Source: Streptomyces sp. LUP30 (GTDB lineage: Bacteria; Actinomycetota; Actinomycetes; Streptomycetales; Streptomycetaceae). From it: a DNA stretch of 43,156 nt. Below are positions 1-8,033 of this stretch, one piece after another. Below the pieces are notes generated by a model. It made no database searches. It was given only the letters and a program-made list of their open reading frames with translations, and was not told the origin of the DNA. The translations under genes were made by a program, and so were the position numbers. Position 1 is the first letter of the stretch; each line of letters begins with the position of its first letter. Location: assembly GCF_001746365.1 (NCBI RefSeq), contig NZ_MJAJ01000046.1, forward strand, positions 28,100 to 71,255, read 5' to 3'.

Positions 1-23
1 GGGGCGGGTCGGGAAGGCGGGGC

Positions 24-119
24 GGAGGCGGGGCCGGGGAAGCCCCGCCTCCCTGGGGTCACAGGCGGGTACGGGTCCTGTTTCCCCTGGTCAGCAGGGC
101 GGCTCAGGGTGCCCTGCTG
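24..119 (-). terminator. Two hairpins downstream of fruK
   Basis: Two perfect inverted repeats lie just after the fruK stop. The first has arms CAGCAGGGC at 92-100 and GCCCTGCTG at 111-119. The second has arms GGAGGCGGGGC at 24-34 and GCCCCGCCTCC at 42-52 with a 7-nt loop. There is no T-tract, as is usual in Streptomyces. They suggest that the fruR-fruK transcript ends here, or is attenuated before a gene to the left of the window such as fruA. Confidence 0.55.
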
Positions 120-205
120 CCCGTAGGGGGCGGCGGTCGCCGGGGCGCCTCGCCGCTGTTCGGCCGCCGGTCCGCCGAGCGGTGCGGGCCGGGCGGGGGT
201 CGTCC

Positions 206-1183
206 TCATGACACCGGCTCCCGCAGTTCGCGGTCCACCGGCACGTCGGCCGTCACCGTCACGGCCGCCGGGTCCAGGTCGTCCGGCGTGGGCATCACGC
301 TGCCGGGCAGCTGGACGGCGGCCGCGCCGTGCGCAACGGCGGAGGCGAGCGCCGCCGGGCCGCTGCCGCCGGCGATGAGGAACCCGGCGAGGGAGGAGTC
401 GCCGGCGCCCACGTTGCTGCGGACGGCGTCGACCCGCGCGCTCCCGAACCAGGTGCCCGTCTCCTCGACCAGCAGCTGGCCGTCGGCGCCCAGACTCGCG
501 AGCACCGCTCGGGCGCCCATTCCGCGCAGTTCCTCGGCCGCCTTCACCGCGTCGCCCACGGTGGCGAGGGGACGTCCGACTGCCTCCGCGAGTTCTTCGG
601 CGTTCGGCTTCACCACGTCGGGCCGCTCGCGCAGGGCTTCGAGGAGCGCCCGCCCGGACGTGTCCAGAGCGATCCGCGCGCCCCCCGCGTGCGCCCGGGC
701 GACCACCTCGGCGTACCAGGACGGCGCGAGGCCACGGGGCAGGCTGCCGCAGCAGGCGATCCAGTCGGCGCCGCGCGACTGCTCACGGACCGTCTCCAGC
801 AGCAGTTCCTGCTCCTCGGCGGACAGCTCGGGGCCGGGCGCGTTGATCTTCGTCAGGACACCGTCGGACTCCGCGAGGGCGATGTTCGAGCGGGTGGCTC
901 CGGTGACCGGGACCGGCGCGACCTCGATGCCCTGCGCAGCCAGCAGATCGGCGACGAGTGCGCCCGGCGCACCGCCCAGGGGCAGGACGGCGACCGTGCG
1001 CCGCCCGGCGGCGGCCGCCGCGCGGGAGACGTTAACGCCCTTGCCGCCCGGGTCCATCCGCTCGCCGGTGGCGCGGATGACCTCGCCGCGGTCGAGGGAG
1101 GGGACCTCGTAGGTGCGGTCCAGGGACGGGTTGGGGGTGACGGTGAGGATCACGCCCACGGTGCTCGGGCCGGTGCCGCTCAT
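206..1183 (-). CDS. fruK: 1-phosphofructokinase
   Basis: This 325-residue protein belongs to the PfkB/ribokinase sugar kinase family. It would phosphorylate fructose 1-phosphate to fructose 1,6-bisphosphate in the cytoplasm after PTS uptake of fructose. Visible family signatures are the N-terminal LTVTPNPSLDRTYEV strand, the substrate motif PGGKGVNVSRA near residue 46, and the ATP/anion-hole motif NVGAGDSSLAGFL near residue 258 with the catalytic Asp. The length is typical. The start overlaps the fruR stop by 4 bp (ATGA), so the two genes form a translationally coupled operon. Calling it fruK rather than another PfkB kinase rests on the DeoR partner and the motifs; the PTS gene fruA is not in the window. 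Confidence 0.9.
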   Translation of the reverse strand: MSGTGPSTVGVILTVTPNPSLDRTYEVPSLDRGEVIRATGERMDPGGKGVNVSRAAAAAGRRTVAVLPLGGAPGALVADLLAAQGIEVAPVPVTGATRSNIALAESDGVLTKINAPGPELSAEEQELLLETVREQSRGADWIACCGSLPRGLAPSWYAEVVARAHAGGARIALDTSGRALLEALRERPDVVKPNAEELAEAVGRPLATVGDAVKAAEELRGMGARAVLASLGADGQLLVEETGTWFGSARVDAVRSNVGAGDSSLAGFLIAGGSGPAALASAVAHGAAAVQLPGSVMPTPDDLDPAAVTVTADVPVDRELREPVS

Positions 1184-1941
1184 GCTCGTACCACTTCCGT
1201 GCCGCCGCGCTCGATCGCGGCAGCGTCGTCGGGACTCAGTGCGCTGTCGGTGATCAGCAGATCCACGTCGCTCAGGTCGCCGAAGCGGGCGAAGTGCTCC
1301 TGGCCGTGCTTGGCGGAGTCGGCGAGCAGGACGACCCGACGGGCGGCGGCGACGGCGGCCCGCTTGACCGCGGCCTCGGCGAGGTCGGGAGTGGTCAGCC
1401 CGTGCTCCGCGGAGAAGCCGTTGGCGGCGAGGAACAGGACGTCGGCCCGGATCTCGCCGTACGCGCGCAGCGCCCAGGCGTCCACGGCGGCGCGCGTACG
1501 GTGCCGCACGCGCCCTCCGATGAGATGGAGCTGCATGCCCGGGTGGTCCGCGAGGCGGGCCGCGATGGGCAGGCTGTGGGTGACGACGGTGAGCTCGGCC
1601 TCCAGCGGGAGAGCGGCGGCCAGCCGTGCGACCGTCGTGCCGGCGTCCAGGATCATCGTGCCCTCGGAGGGCAGTTCCGTCAGGGCCGCCTTCGCGATGC
1701 GGTCCTTCTCGTCGGCCGAGGTGCCCTCGCGTTCGGCGAGATCCGGTTCGAAGTCGAGACGTCCGGCCGGAATGGCTCCGCCATGCACGCGGCGCACCAG
1801 ACCGGCCCGGTCGAGGGCCTTCAGATCGCGGCGGATCGTCTCCGCCGTGACCTGGAACTCCTCGGCCAGCGACAGGACGTCCACCCGTCCGCCGTCACGG
1901 GCGAGCCGCAGGATCTGCTGCTGCCGCTCCGGTGCGTACAT
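1180..1941 (-). CDS. fruR: DeoR-family regulator of the fructose operon
   Basis: The 253-residue protein starts with a DeoR-type winged helix (MYAPERQQQILRLARDGG, then residues 19-55 with TAETIRRDLKALDRAGLVRRVHGG). A sugar-phosphate sensor domain of the DeoRC fold follows (FLAANGFSAEHGLTTPD around residue 172). Such proteins usually repress sugar-catabolic genes until a phosphorylated sugar binds. It is the first gene of the fruR-fruK operon, and repeats in the upstream region look like its own operators. The ATG at 1941 is followed at once by the HTH, as in the family. Confidence 0.88.
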   Translation of the reverse strand: MYAPERQQQILRLARDGGRVDVLSLAEEFQVTAETIRRDLKALDRAGLVRRVHGGAIPAGRLDFEPDLAEREGTSADEKDRIAKAALTELPSEGTMILDAGTTVARLAAALPLEAELTVVTHSLPIAARLADHPGMQLHLIGGRVRHRTRAAVDAWALRAYGEIRADVLFLAANGFSAEHGLTTPDLAEAAVKRAAVAAARRVVLLADSAKHGQEHFARFGDLSDVDLLITDSALSPDDAAAIERGGTEVVRA

Positions 1942-1971
1942 GTCCGTTCCCCTCCGGTCGGTGCCAGATTT

Positions 1972-2055
1972 ATGCCCGAACTTGTGGTTTCGACACGGAG
2001 GCTACGCCCGGATTTCCGGAAAGTAAACAGGTTCGGGCTTGATTCGGGCATGAAC
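1972..2055. promoter_or_regulatory. Candidate FruR operators upstream of fruR
   Basis: Three related 8-10-bp elements lie within 84 bp upstream of fruR. They are ATGCCCGAAC at 1972-1981, GTTCGGGC at 2031-2038 and TTCGGGCATGAAC at 2043-2055. The third is the reverse complement of the first over nine bases. Repeated half-sites of this kind are typical of DeoR-family autoregulation. The assignment to FruR is inferred from position. Confidence 0.5.
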
Positions 2056-2113
2056 GGACTTCCGTCCGTGCCTCCTCTGCCGGCCGGCGACACACCGCCG
2101 CGGGGAAGGACGA

Positions 2114-2144
2114 AGAGCCCGCCACCGCTACGGTGACGGGCTCT
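2114..2144 (-). terminator. Hairpin terminator after the DHA2 exporter gene
   Basis: GAGCCCG at 2115-2121 pairs with CGGGCTC at 2137-2143, and the stem continues inward (CCACCG against CGGTGA) with one mismatch and a 3-nt loop. It lies about 115 bp after the exporter stop on the minus strand. Confidence 0.55.
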
Positions 2145-2174
2145 CGACGGGACCAAGGTGACGCAGGAGCCCCG

Positions 2175-2240
2175 GACTTCGGGACTACGGGACTTCGGGA
2201 CTACGGGACTACGGGTGCCCGCTAGTCCGGGAGTCCGGGA
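2175..2240. repeat. 8-bp tandem repeat with foldback
   Basis: Five tandem units of GACTWCGG occupy 2175-2214. Two AGTCCGGG copies immediately follow and are complementary to CCCGGACT at the start of the array. The segment could fold into a long imperfect hairpin between the exporter stop and the terminator at 2114-2144. It has no coding signature. Confidence 0.6.
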
Positions 2241-2258
2241 GCTCACGAGGTCACCAGG

Positions 2259-3818
2259 TCAGACGGCGAACTCGCGTTCCCGCCCCTCGGCGGGGGCCGT
2301 CTCCGGGGCCCCCGCGGCGTCCGCGCCGCCCTCCACGTGCTGCGCGGGCCGCTTCGGCAGGGCGAACATCAGCAGGAAGATCGCGAACATCACCAGGGCC
2401 ACCCAGCCCAGGGCGTACTGGAAGGCGTTCACGAAGGCCGGGCCGACCTCGGACGCGGTCAGCCGATCGCCGATCCGGCCGAAGAAGACGACCGCGACGA
2501 GTCCCAGTCCGAGCGCGTTGCCCATCTGCTGGACGGTGTTGATGAGGCCGGACGCCGACCCGGCGTGCTCGCGAGGCACCTCCGACAGCACCGCGTCGGT
2601 CAGCGGGGCGAAGATCAGCCCCATGCCGGCGCCCATGACGACCAGCGGCAGCGCCATCTGCCAGGGAGCGATGCCCAGCCCGAAGCGCTCGGACTCCCAC
2701 ATGTAGAGGAGCACGCCGACGACCATGGTCAGGGCGCCCGCCTGCAGCACCTTGCGCCCGAAGCGCGGTACCAGCTTCTGCACGGACATCCCCGCGGCCG
2801 TCGAGACGGCGATCGAGAAGGGAACCCCGGTCAGACCGGCCTTCATCGGACTCCAGCCCAGGCCCGTCTGCATGTACAGCGTCCAGACCAGGAAGAACAC
2901 GCCGAGAGCGATCCCGAAGACGGTCTGCACGGCGACGCCCGCCGCGAAGCTGCGCACCCGGAAGAGGGAGAGCTCGACCAGCGGCGAGCCGTCCCGCGCG
3001 CCCTTGCGCCGCTCGTAAGCGACGAGCGCCCCGAAGACGCCGAGCGCGCCGACCATCGACGCATACCCCCACACCGGCCAGCCCAGCTCACGACCGCGGG
3101 TGAGCGGGTAGAGCAGCATGAGCAGACCGAGGGTGACCAGGACGACGCCGACGATGTCCAGCTTCAGCGCCTTCGGCGCCTTCGACTCGGTGATGAAACG
3201 GCTGCCGAGGATCAGTCCCGCGATGCCGACGGGCAGGTTGATCAGGAAGATCGGCCGCCACTCCAGCCCGAACAGGTTCCACTCCGTCAGCAGCGCGCCG
3301 AGCAGCGGACCCGAGACGGCGCCCAGTCCCACGATCGCGCCGAACAGCCCGAACACCTTGCCCCGCTCGTGCGCCGGGAAGGTCGCGTGCACGATCGACA
3401 GCACCTGCGGGACCATCATCGCCGCCATGCCGCCCTGCAGAATCCGCGAGGCGACGAGCATCTCGGGGTTGGCGGCGAAGCCGCACAGCGCGGAGGCGAG
3501 GGTGAAGCCGCCGATGCCGAGCAGGAAGAGCCGTTTGCGCCCGTGGATGTCGCCGAGCCGGCCGCCGGTGATGAGTCCCGCGGCGAAGGCGAGCGCGTAA
3601 CCGGCGGTGATCCACTGGATCTGACTCCAGGAGGCGCCCGCGTCCTGCTGTATGGAGGGGATGGCGATGTTGACGATCGTGACGTCGACCAGGTCCATGA
3701 AGGCCGCGGTCATCACGATGGCGAGCGCGAACCAACGACGTCGGTCGCCCGGGGTCGCCGCAGGTGCTGCCGTCTCAGGGGTGGGCGGTGTCTCGGTGGA
3801 GGTCTCCGTGGAGGTCAT
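2259..3818 (-). CDS. DHA2-family MFS drug/proton antiporter
   Basis: This 519-residue integral membrane protein belongs to the 14-helix EmrB/QacA group of the major facilitator superfamily and probably exports small amphiphilic compounds by proton antiport. Helix 1 carries the DHA2-type segment AFMDLVDVTIVNIAIPSIQ. Motif A appears as GRLGDIHGRKRLFLLG near residue 82, and motif C-like Gly/Pro-rich sequence (GAIVGLGAVSGPLLGALL) lies in helix 5. The start was placed at 3818, because this Thr/Glu-rich N-terminus is family-like and further upstream extension runs antisense into the next gene. It is divergent from a WYL regulator only 62 bp away, which probably controls it. Confidence 0.88.
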   Translation of the reverse strand: MTSTETSTETPPTPETAAPAATPGDRRRWFALAIVMTAAFMDLVDVTIVNIAIPSIQQDAGASWSQIQWITAGYALAFAAGLITGGRLGDIHGRKRLFLLGIGGFTLASALCGFAANPEMLVASRILQGGMAAMMVPQVLSIVHATFPAHERGKVFGLFGAIVGLGAVSGPLLGALLTEWNLFGLEWRPIFLINLPVGIAGLILGSRFITESKAPKALKLDIVGVVLVTLGLLMLLYPLTRGRELGWPVWGYASMVGALGVFGALVAYERRKGARDGSPLVELSLFRVRSFAAGVAVQTVFGIALGVFFLVWTLYMQTGLGWSPMKAGLTGVPFSIAVSTAAGMSVQKLVPRFGRKVLQAGALTMVVGVLLYMWESERFGLGIAPWQMALPLVVMGAGMGLIFAPLTDAVLSEVPREHAGSASGLINTVQQMGNALGLGLVAVVFFGRIGDRLTASEVGPAFVNAFQYALGWVALVMFAIFLLMFALPKRPAQHVEGGADAAGAPETAPAEGREREFAV

Positions 3819-3826
3819 GGTGTGAC

Positions 3827-3860
3827 AGTAGGACGGCACTAGGTCAGATCGTGTCCTACT
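3827..3860. promoter_or_regulatory. Divergent operator between exporter and WYL regulator
   Basis: A perfect 8-bp inverted repeat, AGTAGGAC at 3827-3834 and GTCCTACT at 3853-3860, sits in the 62-bp gap between the two divergent start codons. It must overlap both promoters. Control by the neighbouring WYL regulator is inferred. Confidence 0.55.
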
Positions 3861-3880
3861 CGTACGGCATCCTCGAGTGC

Positions 3881-4975
3881 ATGACGACGGACACCCCGGC
3901 TCGGCTGCTTCAGCTCCTCTCCCTCCTCCAGACGCCCCGCGAATGGCCCGGCGGCGAGCTCGCCGGGCGCCTCGGGGTGTCCCGCCGCACGGTCCGGCGC
4001 GACATCGACCGACTGCGCGACCTGGGATATCCCGTGCAGGCGACCATGGGCTCGGACGGGGGGTACCGGCTGGTCGCGGGCAAGGCGATGCCGCCCCTCG
4101 TGCTCGACGACGAGGAGGCCGTCGCGATCGCCGTCGGACTGCGGGCCGGGGCCGGTCACGCGCTGGAGGGCGTCGACGAGGCCTCGGTGCGGGCGCTGGC
4201 CAAGCTGGAGCAGGTGTTGCCGGCCCGGCTACGCCATCGCGTCTCCACCCTCCAGGCCGCCACCACCCCGCTGACCAGCGGGGACGGCGCGAGCATCGCA
4301 CCCGAGACGCTGACCGTCATGGCGTCGACGGTGGCCGGCCAGGAGCGGCTGCGGTTCGCCTACCGCGCGAAGGACGGCACGGAGTCGCGTCGTCTGACCG
4401 AGCCCTACCGGCTCGTGTCCACGGGGCGGCGGTGGTACCTCGTGGCGTACGACCTCGACCGCCAGGACTGGCGGACGTTCCGGGTCGACCGGGTCCGGGA
4501 ACCGTTCGCGACCGGTGCGCGGTTCACTCCGCGCGAGCTGCCGACGGGGAGCGCGGCGGAGTACCTCCGGCGGTCCATCCACGGCCGGCCGGACGCCCGC
4601 GAGTACGAGTACGACGTCACCTTCGAGGCGCCGGCCGAACTCGTCGCGGCCCGCCTCCCGGCCTGGCTGGGAACACCGACCCCGCATCACCGGCATCACC
4701 CGCACCGTCCGCACGACGGCGGCCAGAACGGAGGCGGCAATGGCGACGGAGGCGGCAATGGCGACGGCAACGGCAACGGGGAGGTGCGCAAGGAGGGTTG
4801 CCGACTGCGCGGGTCGACCAGTGACCCGGTGGAGTGGGTGGCGGTCCGGCTCGCGATGCTGGGCTACGAGTTCTCGGTCCGGGAGCCCCGCGAACTCATC
4901 GACTGTGTAAGAGAGTTGGGCGGCCGACTGGAACGGGCGGCGAGGGCGGAAGCGGTGGCGAGGGCGGGTGATTGA
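3881..4975 (+). CDS. WYL-domain (YafY-like) transcriptional regulator
   Basis: The 364-residue protein has an N-terminal HTH_11 winged helix (ARLLQLLSLLQTPREW, then GRLGVSRRTVRRDIDRLRDL). A WYL ligand-binding domain follows near residues 145-215 (RLRFAYRAKDG, RRWYLVAYDLDRQDWRTFRVDRV), and a C-terminal WCX-like segment completes it. WYL proteins sense small ligands or nucleotides and commonly regulate adjacent efflux genes. The ATG at 3881 gives the family N-terminus. A Gly/Asn/Asp-rich insertion near residues 268-308 interrupts the C-terminal domain and is encoded partly by two exact 18-bp repeats (4730-4747 and 4748-4765). Confidence 0.88.
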   Translation: MTTDTPARLLQLLSLLQTPREWPGGELAGRLGVSRRTVRRDIDRLRDLGYPVQATMGSDGGYRLVAGKAMPPLVLDDEEAVAIAVGLRAGAGHALEGVDEASVRALAKLEQVLPARLRHRVSTLQAATTPLTSGDGASIAPETLTVMASTVAGQERLRFAYRAKDGTESRRLTEPYRLVSTGRRWYLVAYDLDRQDWRTFRVDRVREPFATGARFTPRELPTGSAAEYLRRSIHGRPDAREYEYDVTFEAPAELVAARLPAWLGTPTPHHRHHPHRPHDGGQNGGGNGDGGGNGDGNGNGEVRKEGCRLRGSTSDPVEWVAVRLAMLGYEFSVREPRELIDCVRELGGRLERAARAEAVARAGD

Positions 4976-5176
4976 GGGACGGGACTGAGAAAGACCCGCC
5001 AAGTTCACCCCGCCCCCAGGACCCATCCGACCCGGGGGCCGACCGTCCGGACGCAGGGCCCATGCGATGGTCGGGCCGCCGAGCGCAGGGCCCGCCCAGC
5101 CCAAGTCGCTTTCCCGTCACGCCTCAGCCCGAAGGGCCGTCCAGGGTCGCCCGGCTCCCTGACCCGCTCTGCGGGC

Positions 5177-6016
5177 TTAACCCGCCCGCCCCGCCCGCCC
5201 CGCCTGCCCTGTCTGCCCTGTCTGCCCTGTCTGCCCCGATGTCCAGGAAAAGCCCCGCAGGGCTCGCAGATTGCCCAGGGCCACCTCTGCGGGGCCCTGC
5301 GGACCGGTGGGCGAGGTGTCCGTCACCGCCCAGCTCTCTACGGCGACCCGGACCGCGGCGCCGGCCACCGCCGCGGTGAAGCGCTCGTACGGCGAGGCGG
5401 CTGCGGCCGGGACAGGGGTGGCCGGGTCCTGGGCGTCCGGATCCGAGGCGTCCGGGGACGGGGCATCCGGGCCCGAGGCGTCCGGGCCCGAGGCTTCCGG
5501 GACGGCGGTGGCCCGCCCGGGCGTGGGACCGTTCGCCGCCGTGGCGGCGGCCCTCGCCCGTTCCGCCAGCACCTCCGTGAGGGTGGCCTCCGAGGTGTGA
5601 CACACCTCGGCCCAGACCTTCCCGAGGGCCGGACTGGCCATGGCCAGCCGGATCAGGGCGCGCACCCACTCCCAGGACGCGGCCGACACCCCCTGTCCGG
5701 GCACGAGCGTGTGGCGCACGGCGTGTTCGAGGGCCTCCGGCACGGTCAGCCCGGCCGGCGCCTCGCGTACCGCCTCCGCCCAGCGCTGGGCGCCCGCCGC
5801 GTAGAGAGGGGCGACTGCTTCTTCCTTGGTGGCGAAGTACCGGTAGAAGGTGCGCGGAGCGATTCCCGCCGCCTGCGCGATGTCCTCGGCCCGGGTGGCC
5901 TTCAGCCCCCGGCTGACGAACAGGCCGGCCGCCGCCCGGGCGATCTCCATCCGGGTCGCCGCTTTGCGCCGCTCGGTCAGCGAAGCCGAGGCGGAGCGAG
6001 AGGTCGAGCTGATCAC
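5177..6016 (-). CDS. TetR-family transcriptional regulator
   Basis: The 279-residue regulator has a TetR DNA-binding domain at residues 16-65 (TRMEIARAAAGLFVSRGLKA, then EDIAQAAGIAPRTFYRYFATKEEA), followed by a helical ligand-binding domain. By position next to hrdD it may correspond to SCO3201 of S. coelicolor (from memory). It is longer than the usual 190-220 residues for two reasons. One is an insertion of about 25 residues of repeated SGPDA-type sequence (near 177-200), encoded by a 15-bp tandem repeat. The other is a C-terminal GQT/GRA tail encoded by a 9-bp repeat. A perfect palindrome lies just upstream of the start and is probably its operator. Confidence 0.85.
   Translation of the reverse strand: MISSTSRSASASLTERRKAATRMEIARAAAGLFVSRGLKATRAEDIAQAAGIAPRTFYRYFATKEEAVAPLYAAGAQRWAEAVREAPAGLTVPEALEHAVRHTLVPGQGVSAASWEWVRALIRLAMASPALGKVWAEVCHTSEATLTEVLAERARAAATAANGPTPGRATAVPEASGPDASGPDAPSPDASDPDAQDPATPVPAAAASPYERFTAAVAGAAVRVAVESWAVTDTSPTGPQGPAEVALGNLRALRGFSWTSGQTGQTGQTGQAGRAGRAG
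5181..5239. repeat. 9-bp tandem repeat within the 3' end of the TetR gene
   Basis: Units of CTGCCCTGT are repeated three times without change (5204-5230). They are preceded by CCCGCCCCG-like degenerate units. The array is in frame and encodes the GQT/GRA tail of the TetR protein. Confidence 0.7.
5433..5507. repeat. 15-bp tandem repeat inside the TetR gene
   Basis: Four to five 15-bp units of the type GCGTCCGGGCCCGAG start at 5433, 5448, 5463, 5478 and 5493. The period is a multiple of three, so copy-number change keeps the TetR frame. The insertion falls between helices of the ligand domain. Confidence 0.7.
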
Positions 6017-6036
6017 TCCGGCAGGCTATGCCCATG

Positions 6037-6051
6037 TGGCACAATCTGCCA
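6037..6051. promoter_or_regulatory. Candidate TetR operator
   Basis: The palindrome TGGCA-CAATC-TGCCA lies 21-35 bp upstream of the TetR start codon on the minus strand, where an autoregulatory operator would sit. Spacing and size fit TetR-family sites. The link is inferred from position. Confidence 0.45.
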
Positions 6052-6268
6052 TTCGGGCGGGCCACCCCGTGGTTCAGGTACGGGGTGCCCCGCCTTCTCG
6101 ACGTGCTCACGCCCACTACGCCTCCGCGCGACGGCCGTGTGCGCCCGCAATTGCCACCGAATCCGCACCATTGTCCGCCCTGGGCGCTGCCCGCCCGAGC
6201 CCACCCCAGCCCTCCCCCGGCCCTAGCCCTCGCCCTCACTCTCGCCCGGTGACATCGAGGACGAAAAG

Positions 6269-6314
6269 GAGCCGGGCTCCGGCGCCTGGGGGGAGAGGCG
6301 CCGAAGCCCGGCTC
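6269..6314 (-). terminator. Strong hairpin terminator
   Basis: GAGCCGGGCT at 6269-6278 pairs perfectly with AGCCCGGCTC at 6305-6314. The stem continues with GGCGCC (6281-6286) against GGCGCC (6297-6302). Read on the minus strand it is followed by TCCTTTTCG, so it may end transcription coming from the hrdD side. Confidence 0.65.
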
Positions 6315-6674
6315 TCGGAGAGTCCCGGCGCCGGGGGGATGTGCGGCGGGACTTGGCTCATGGGACTTCGCTCATGGGCTCGGCTCTTGCGGCCTGGCTC
6401 ATGCAGGGTTGAGATCTCGGGGTGGGCTGCAGGGTCCGGCCGATCCGAACTCCCGTGCCCAGAAGTCTTTTTCCCGCGCCTCACCGATTGAAGCGGCGTT
6501 CCCGCGCCATGTTTCCCCGGCTTTCTCGAACCGGCGCACGCGGGCGTAAAGCCAGCACCACACAGCGCCCCAGACCCACCAGCGCCATGTGGGAGACCAA
6601 CGGACGCGCCACGCGAGGCCCACGCACGCACCACGGGAGGCCGCGCAGGAGCCATCACGGCGAAACGAGCAGGA

Positions 6675-6776
6675 CGCGCCACCGGAGGGCCGACGCAGAA
6701 CGCGCCACCGGAGGGCCGACGCAGAACGCGCCACCGGAGGCCGACGCAGGACGCTCCACCAAAGGCCGACGCAGTG
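6675..6776. repeat. 25/26-bp minisatellite downstream of hrdD
   Basis: Four tandem units of 26, 26, 25 and 25 bp lie at 6675-6700, 6701-6726, 6727-6751 and 6752-6776. The first two are identical, the third has lost one G, and the fourth is diverged. Related partial units occur back to about 6602. The unit length changes from 26 to 25, which argues against coding constraint. Confidence 0.75.
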
Positions 6777-6869
6777 CGCTTCCCCCCGGCCGAGTGGCAT
6801 CTCCTCGTCCACCCGGCCGGGGTCTTGTACACCACGCCTGCTCGGTGGCCTTGCACCGCAGCTCGCCGG

Positions 6870-6890
6870 GCCGGGCCTCACCCGCCCGGC
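6870..6890 (-). terminator. Short hairpin after hrdD
   Basis: GCCGGGC at 6870-6876 pairs with GCCCGGC at 6884-6890 around a 7-nt loop. It starts 18 bp after the hrdD stop codon on the minus strand. Confidence 0.5.
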
Positions 6891-6907
6891 TCGCGGAGCG
6901 CCGTCGG

Positions 6908-7906
6908 TTACGCCGCCGCCTCGAAGCCCGTGTCGCGGGCCAGCTTCTTCAGTTCCAGCAGGGCGTGCTTCTCGATCTGGCGGATGCGTTCCCTCGTGAG
7001 GCCGTGCTTCTTGCCGACCTCGGTCAGGGTGCGCTCGCGGCCGTCGTCGATGCCGTACCGCATCTTGATGATGGAGGCCGTGCGCGGGTCCAGGCGGTCG
7101 ATCAGGCCGTCCAGCTCCTCGCTGCGCAGCAGCGTCAGGACCGACTGCTCCGGCGAGACCGCGGAGGTGTCCTCCAGCAGGTCGCCGAACTGCGTCTCGC
7201 CCTCGTCGTCGACCGCCATGTTGAGCGAGACCGGGTCGCGGGCCCAGTCCAGGACGTCCGTGACGCGCTCCGGCGTCGAGCCCAGCTCGGCGGCGATCTC
7301 GGCGGGCTCCGGGTCGCGGCCGTTCTCCCGGTTGAACTCGCGCTGCACGCGCCGGATCCGGCCAAGCTCCTCCACCAGGTGGACGGGCAGGCGGATCGTG
7401 CGCGACTGGTCCGCTATGGAGCGGGTGATGGCCTGGCGGATCCACCAGGTCGCGTACGTGGAGAACTTGAAGCCCTTGCGGTAGTCGAACTTCTCGACCG
7501 CGCGCACCAGGCCGGCGTTGCCCTCCTGGATCAGGTCGAGCAGGGGCAGACCGCTGCGGGGGTAGCGCCGGGCCACCGCGACGACCAGGCGCAGGTTGGA
7601 ACGGATGAAGACGTCCTTGGCCCGCTCGCTCTCGGCGACCAGGGCCTCGAGCTCCTCACGGGAGGCGTCCGCCTTGGACTCCTCGTCACCGTCGAGGACC
7701 TGTTGCGCGAAGACACCCGCCTCGATGATCTGGGACAACTCGACCTCCTTGGCGGCGTCGAGCAGCGGTGTACGCGCGATCTCGTCGAGGTACATGCCGA
7801 CCAGGTCGCGGTCGGCGATCTCGCCGCCATGGGCGCGAACACTGCGGGCCGCGCTGCTCGTCTCGCCGGTGGCGGACTTGCGGCGGGCGACGGCACGGGT
7901 TGCCAT
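6908..7906 (-). CDS. hrdD: RNA polymerase sigma factor HrdD (sigma-70 group 2)
   Basis: The 332-residue protein has the full set of sigma-70 conserved regions. Region 1.2 lies near residues 32-60 (DLVGMYLDEIARTPLLDAAK). Region 2 has the RpoD box (NLRLVVAVARRYPRSGLPLL, GFKFSTYATWWIRQAITRSI). Region 3 follows, and region 4 ends with TLTEVGKKHGLTRERIRQIE. The N-terminus MATRAVARRKSA and the length match HrdD of S. coelicolor as I remember it; there is no long N-terminal extension as in HrdB. The ATG at 7906 was chosen because upstream in-frame sequence is non-coding promoter DNA. HrdD is a non-essential principal-like sigma factor. A sigma-R-type promoter lies about 100 bp upstream. Confidence 0.93.
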   Translation of the reverse strand: MATRAVARRKSATGETSSAARSVRAHGGEIADRDLVGMYLDEIARTPLLDAAKEVELSQIIEAGVFAQQVLDGDEESKADASREELEALVAESERAKDVFIRSNLRLVVAVARRYPRSGLPLLDLIQEGNAGLVRAVEKFDYRKGFKFSTYATWWIRQAITRSIADQSRTIRLPVHLVEELGRIRRVQREFNRENGRDPEPAEIAAELGSTPERVTDVLDWARDPVSLNMAVDDEGETQFGDLLEDTSAVSPEQSVLTLLRSEELDGLIDRLDPRTASIIKMRYGIDDGRERTLTEVGKKHGLTRERIRQIEKHALLELKKLARDTGFEAAA

Positions 7907-8006
7907 GCGTGCTCCCTTGCGATGGTGGTTCAGCGGGTGGCCCTTCAGACGCCCGGCACTGTCGGAACTCTGGACTCTCCTCGGGTGCCCTGCATCCGAT
8001 GGAAAC

Positions 8007-8033
8007 AACGACTGGAATCAGGACAGAATTCCC
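8007..8033 (-). promoter_or_regulatory. Sigma-R-type promoter of hrdD
   Basis: On the minus strand the -35 element GGGAAT (8033-8028) is followed by exactly 18 bp and GTT (8009-8007). This is the consensus GGGAAT-N18-GTT recognised by the thiol-stress sigma factor SigR. In S. coelicolor one hrdD promoter is known to be SigR-dependent. The start codon lies about 95 bp downstream. Confidence 0.8.

Larger units (their letters stand above)
6052..6907. other. Long non-coding region between TetR and hrdD genes
   Basis: About 850 bp separate the TetR promoter from the hrdD stop. All frames are open because of GC content, but no translated stretch resembles a known protein and no start has a convincing ribosome site. 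The region holds a strong hairpin (6269-6314), a minisatellite (6675-6776) and a short hairpin next to hrdD (6870-6890). Confidence 0.6.

Noticed and set aside
1..209. A minus-strand frame starting at 209 with an ATGA overlap to the fruK stop, open to the window edge
   Set aside because: Its translation is Pro/Ala/Gly-rich without PTS similarity, and it runs through two perfect hairpins, so it looks like non-coding leader or terminator sequence.
2337..3842. A 501-codon plus-strand frame antisense to the first exporter
   Set aside because: Its composition (His/Asp/Arg/Gln-rich) is typical of the antisense of a membrane protein gene in high-GC DNA.
6236..6856. A 206-codon minus-strand frame downstream of hrdD
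   Set aside because: It translates the minisatellite, and the repeat length shift (26 to 25 bp) breaks the repeat phase, so coding is unlikely.
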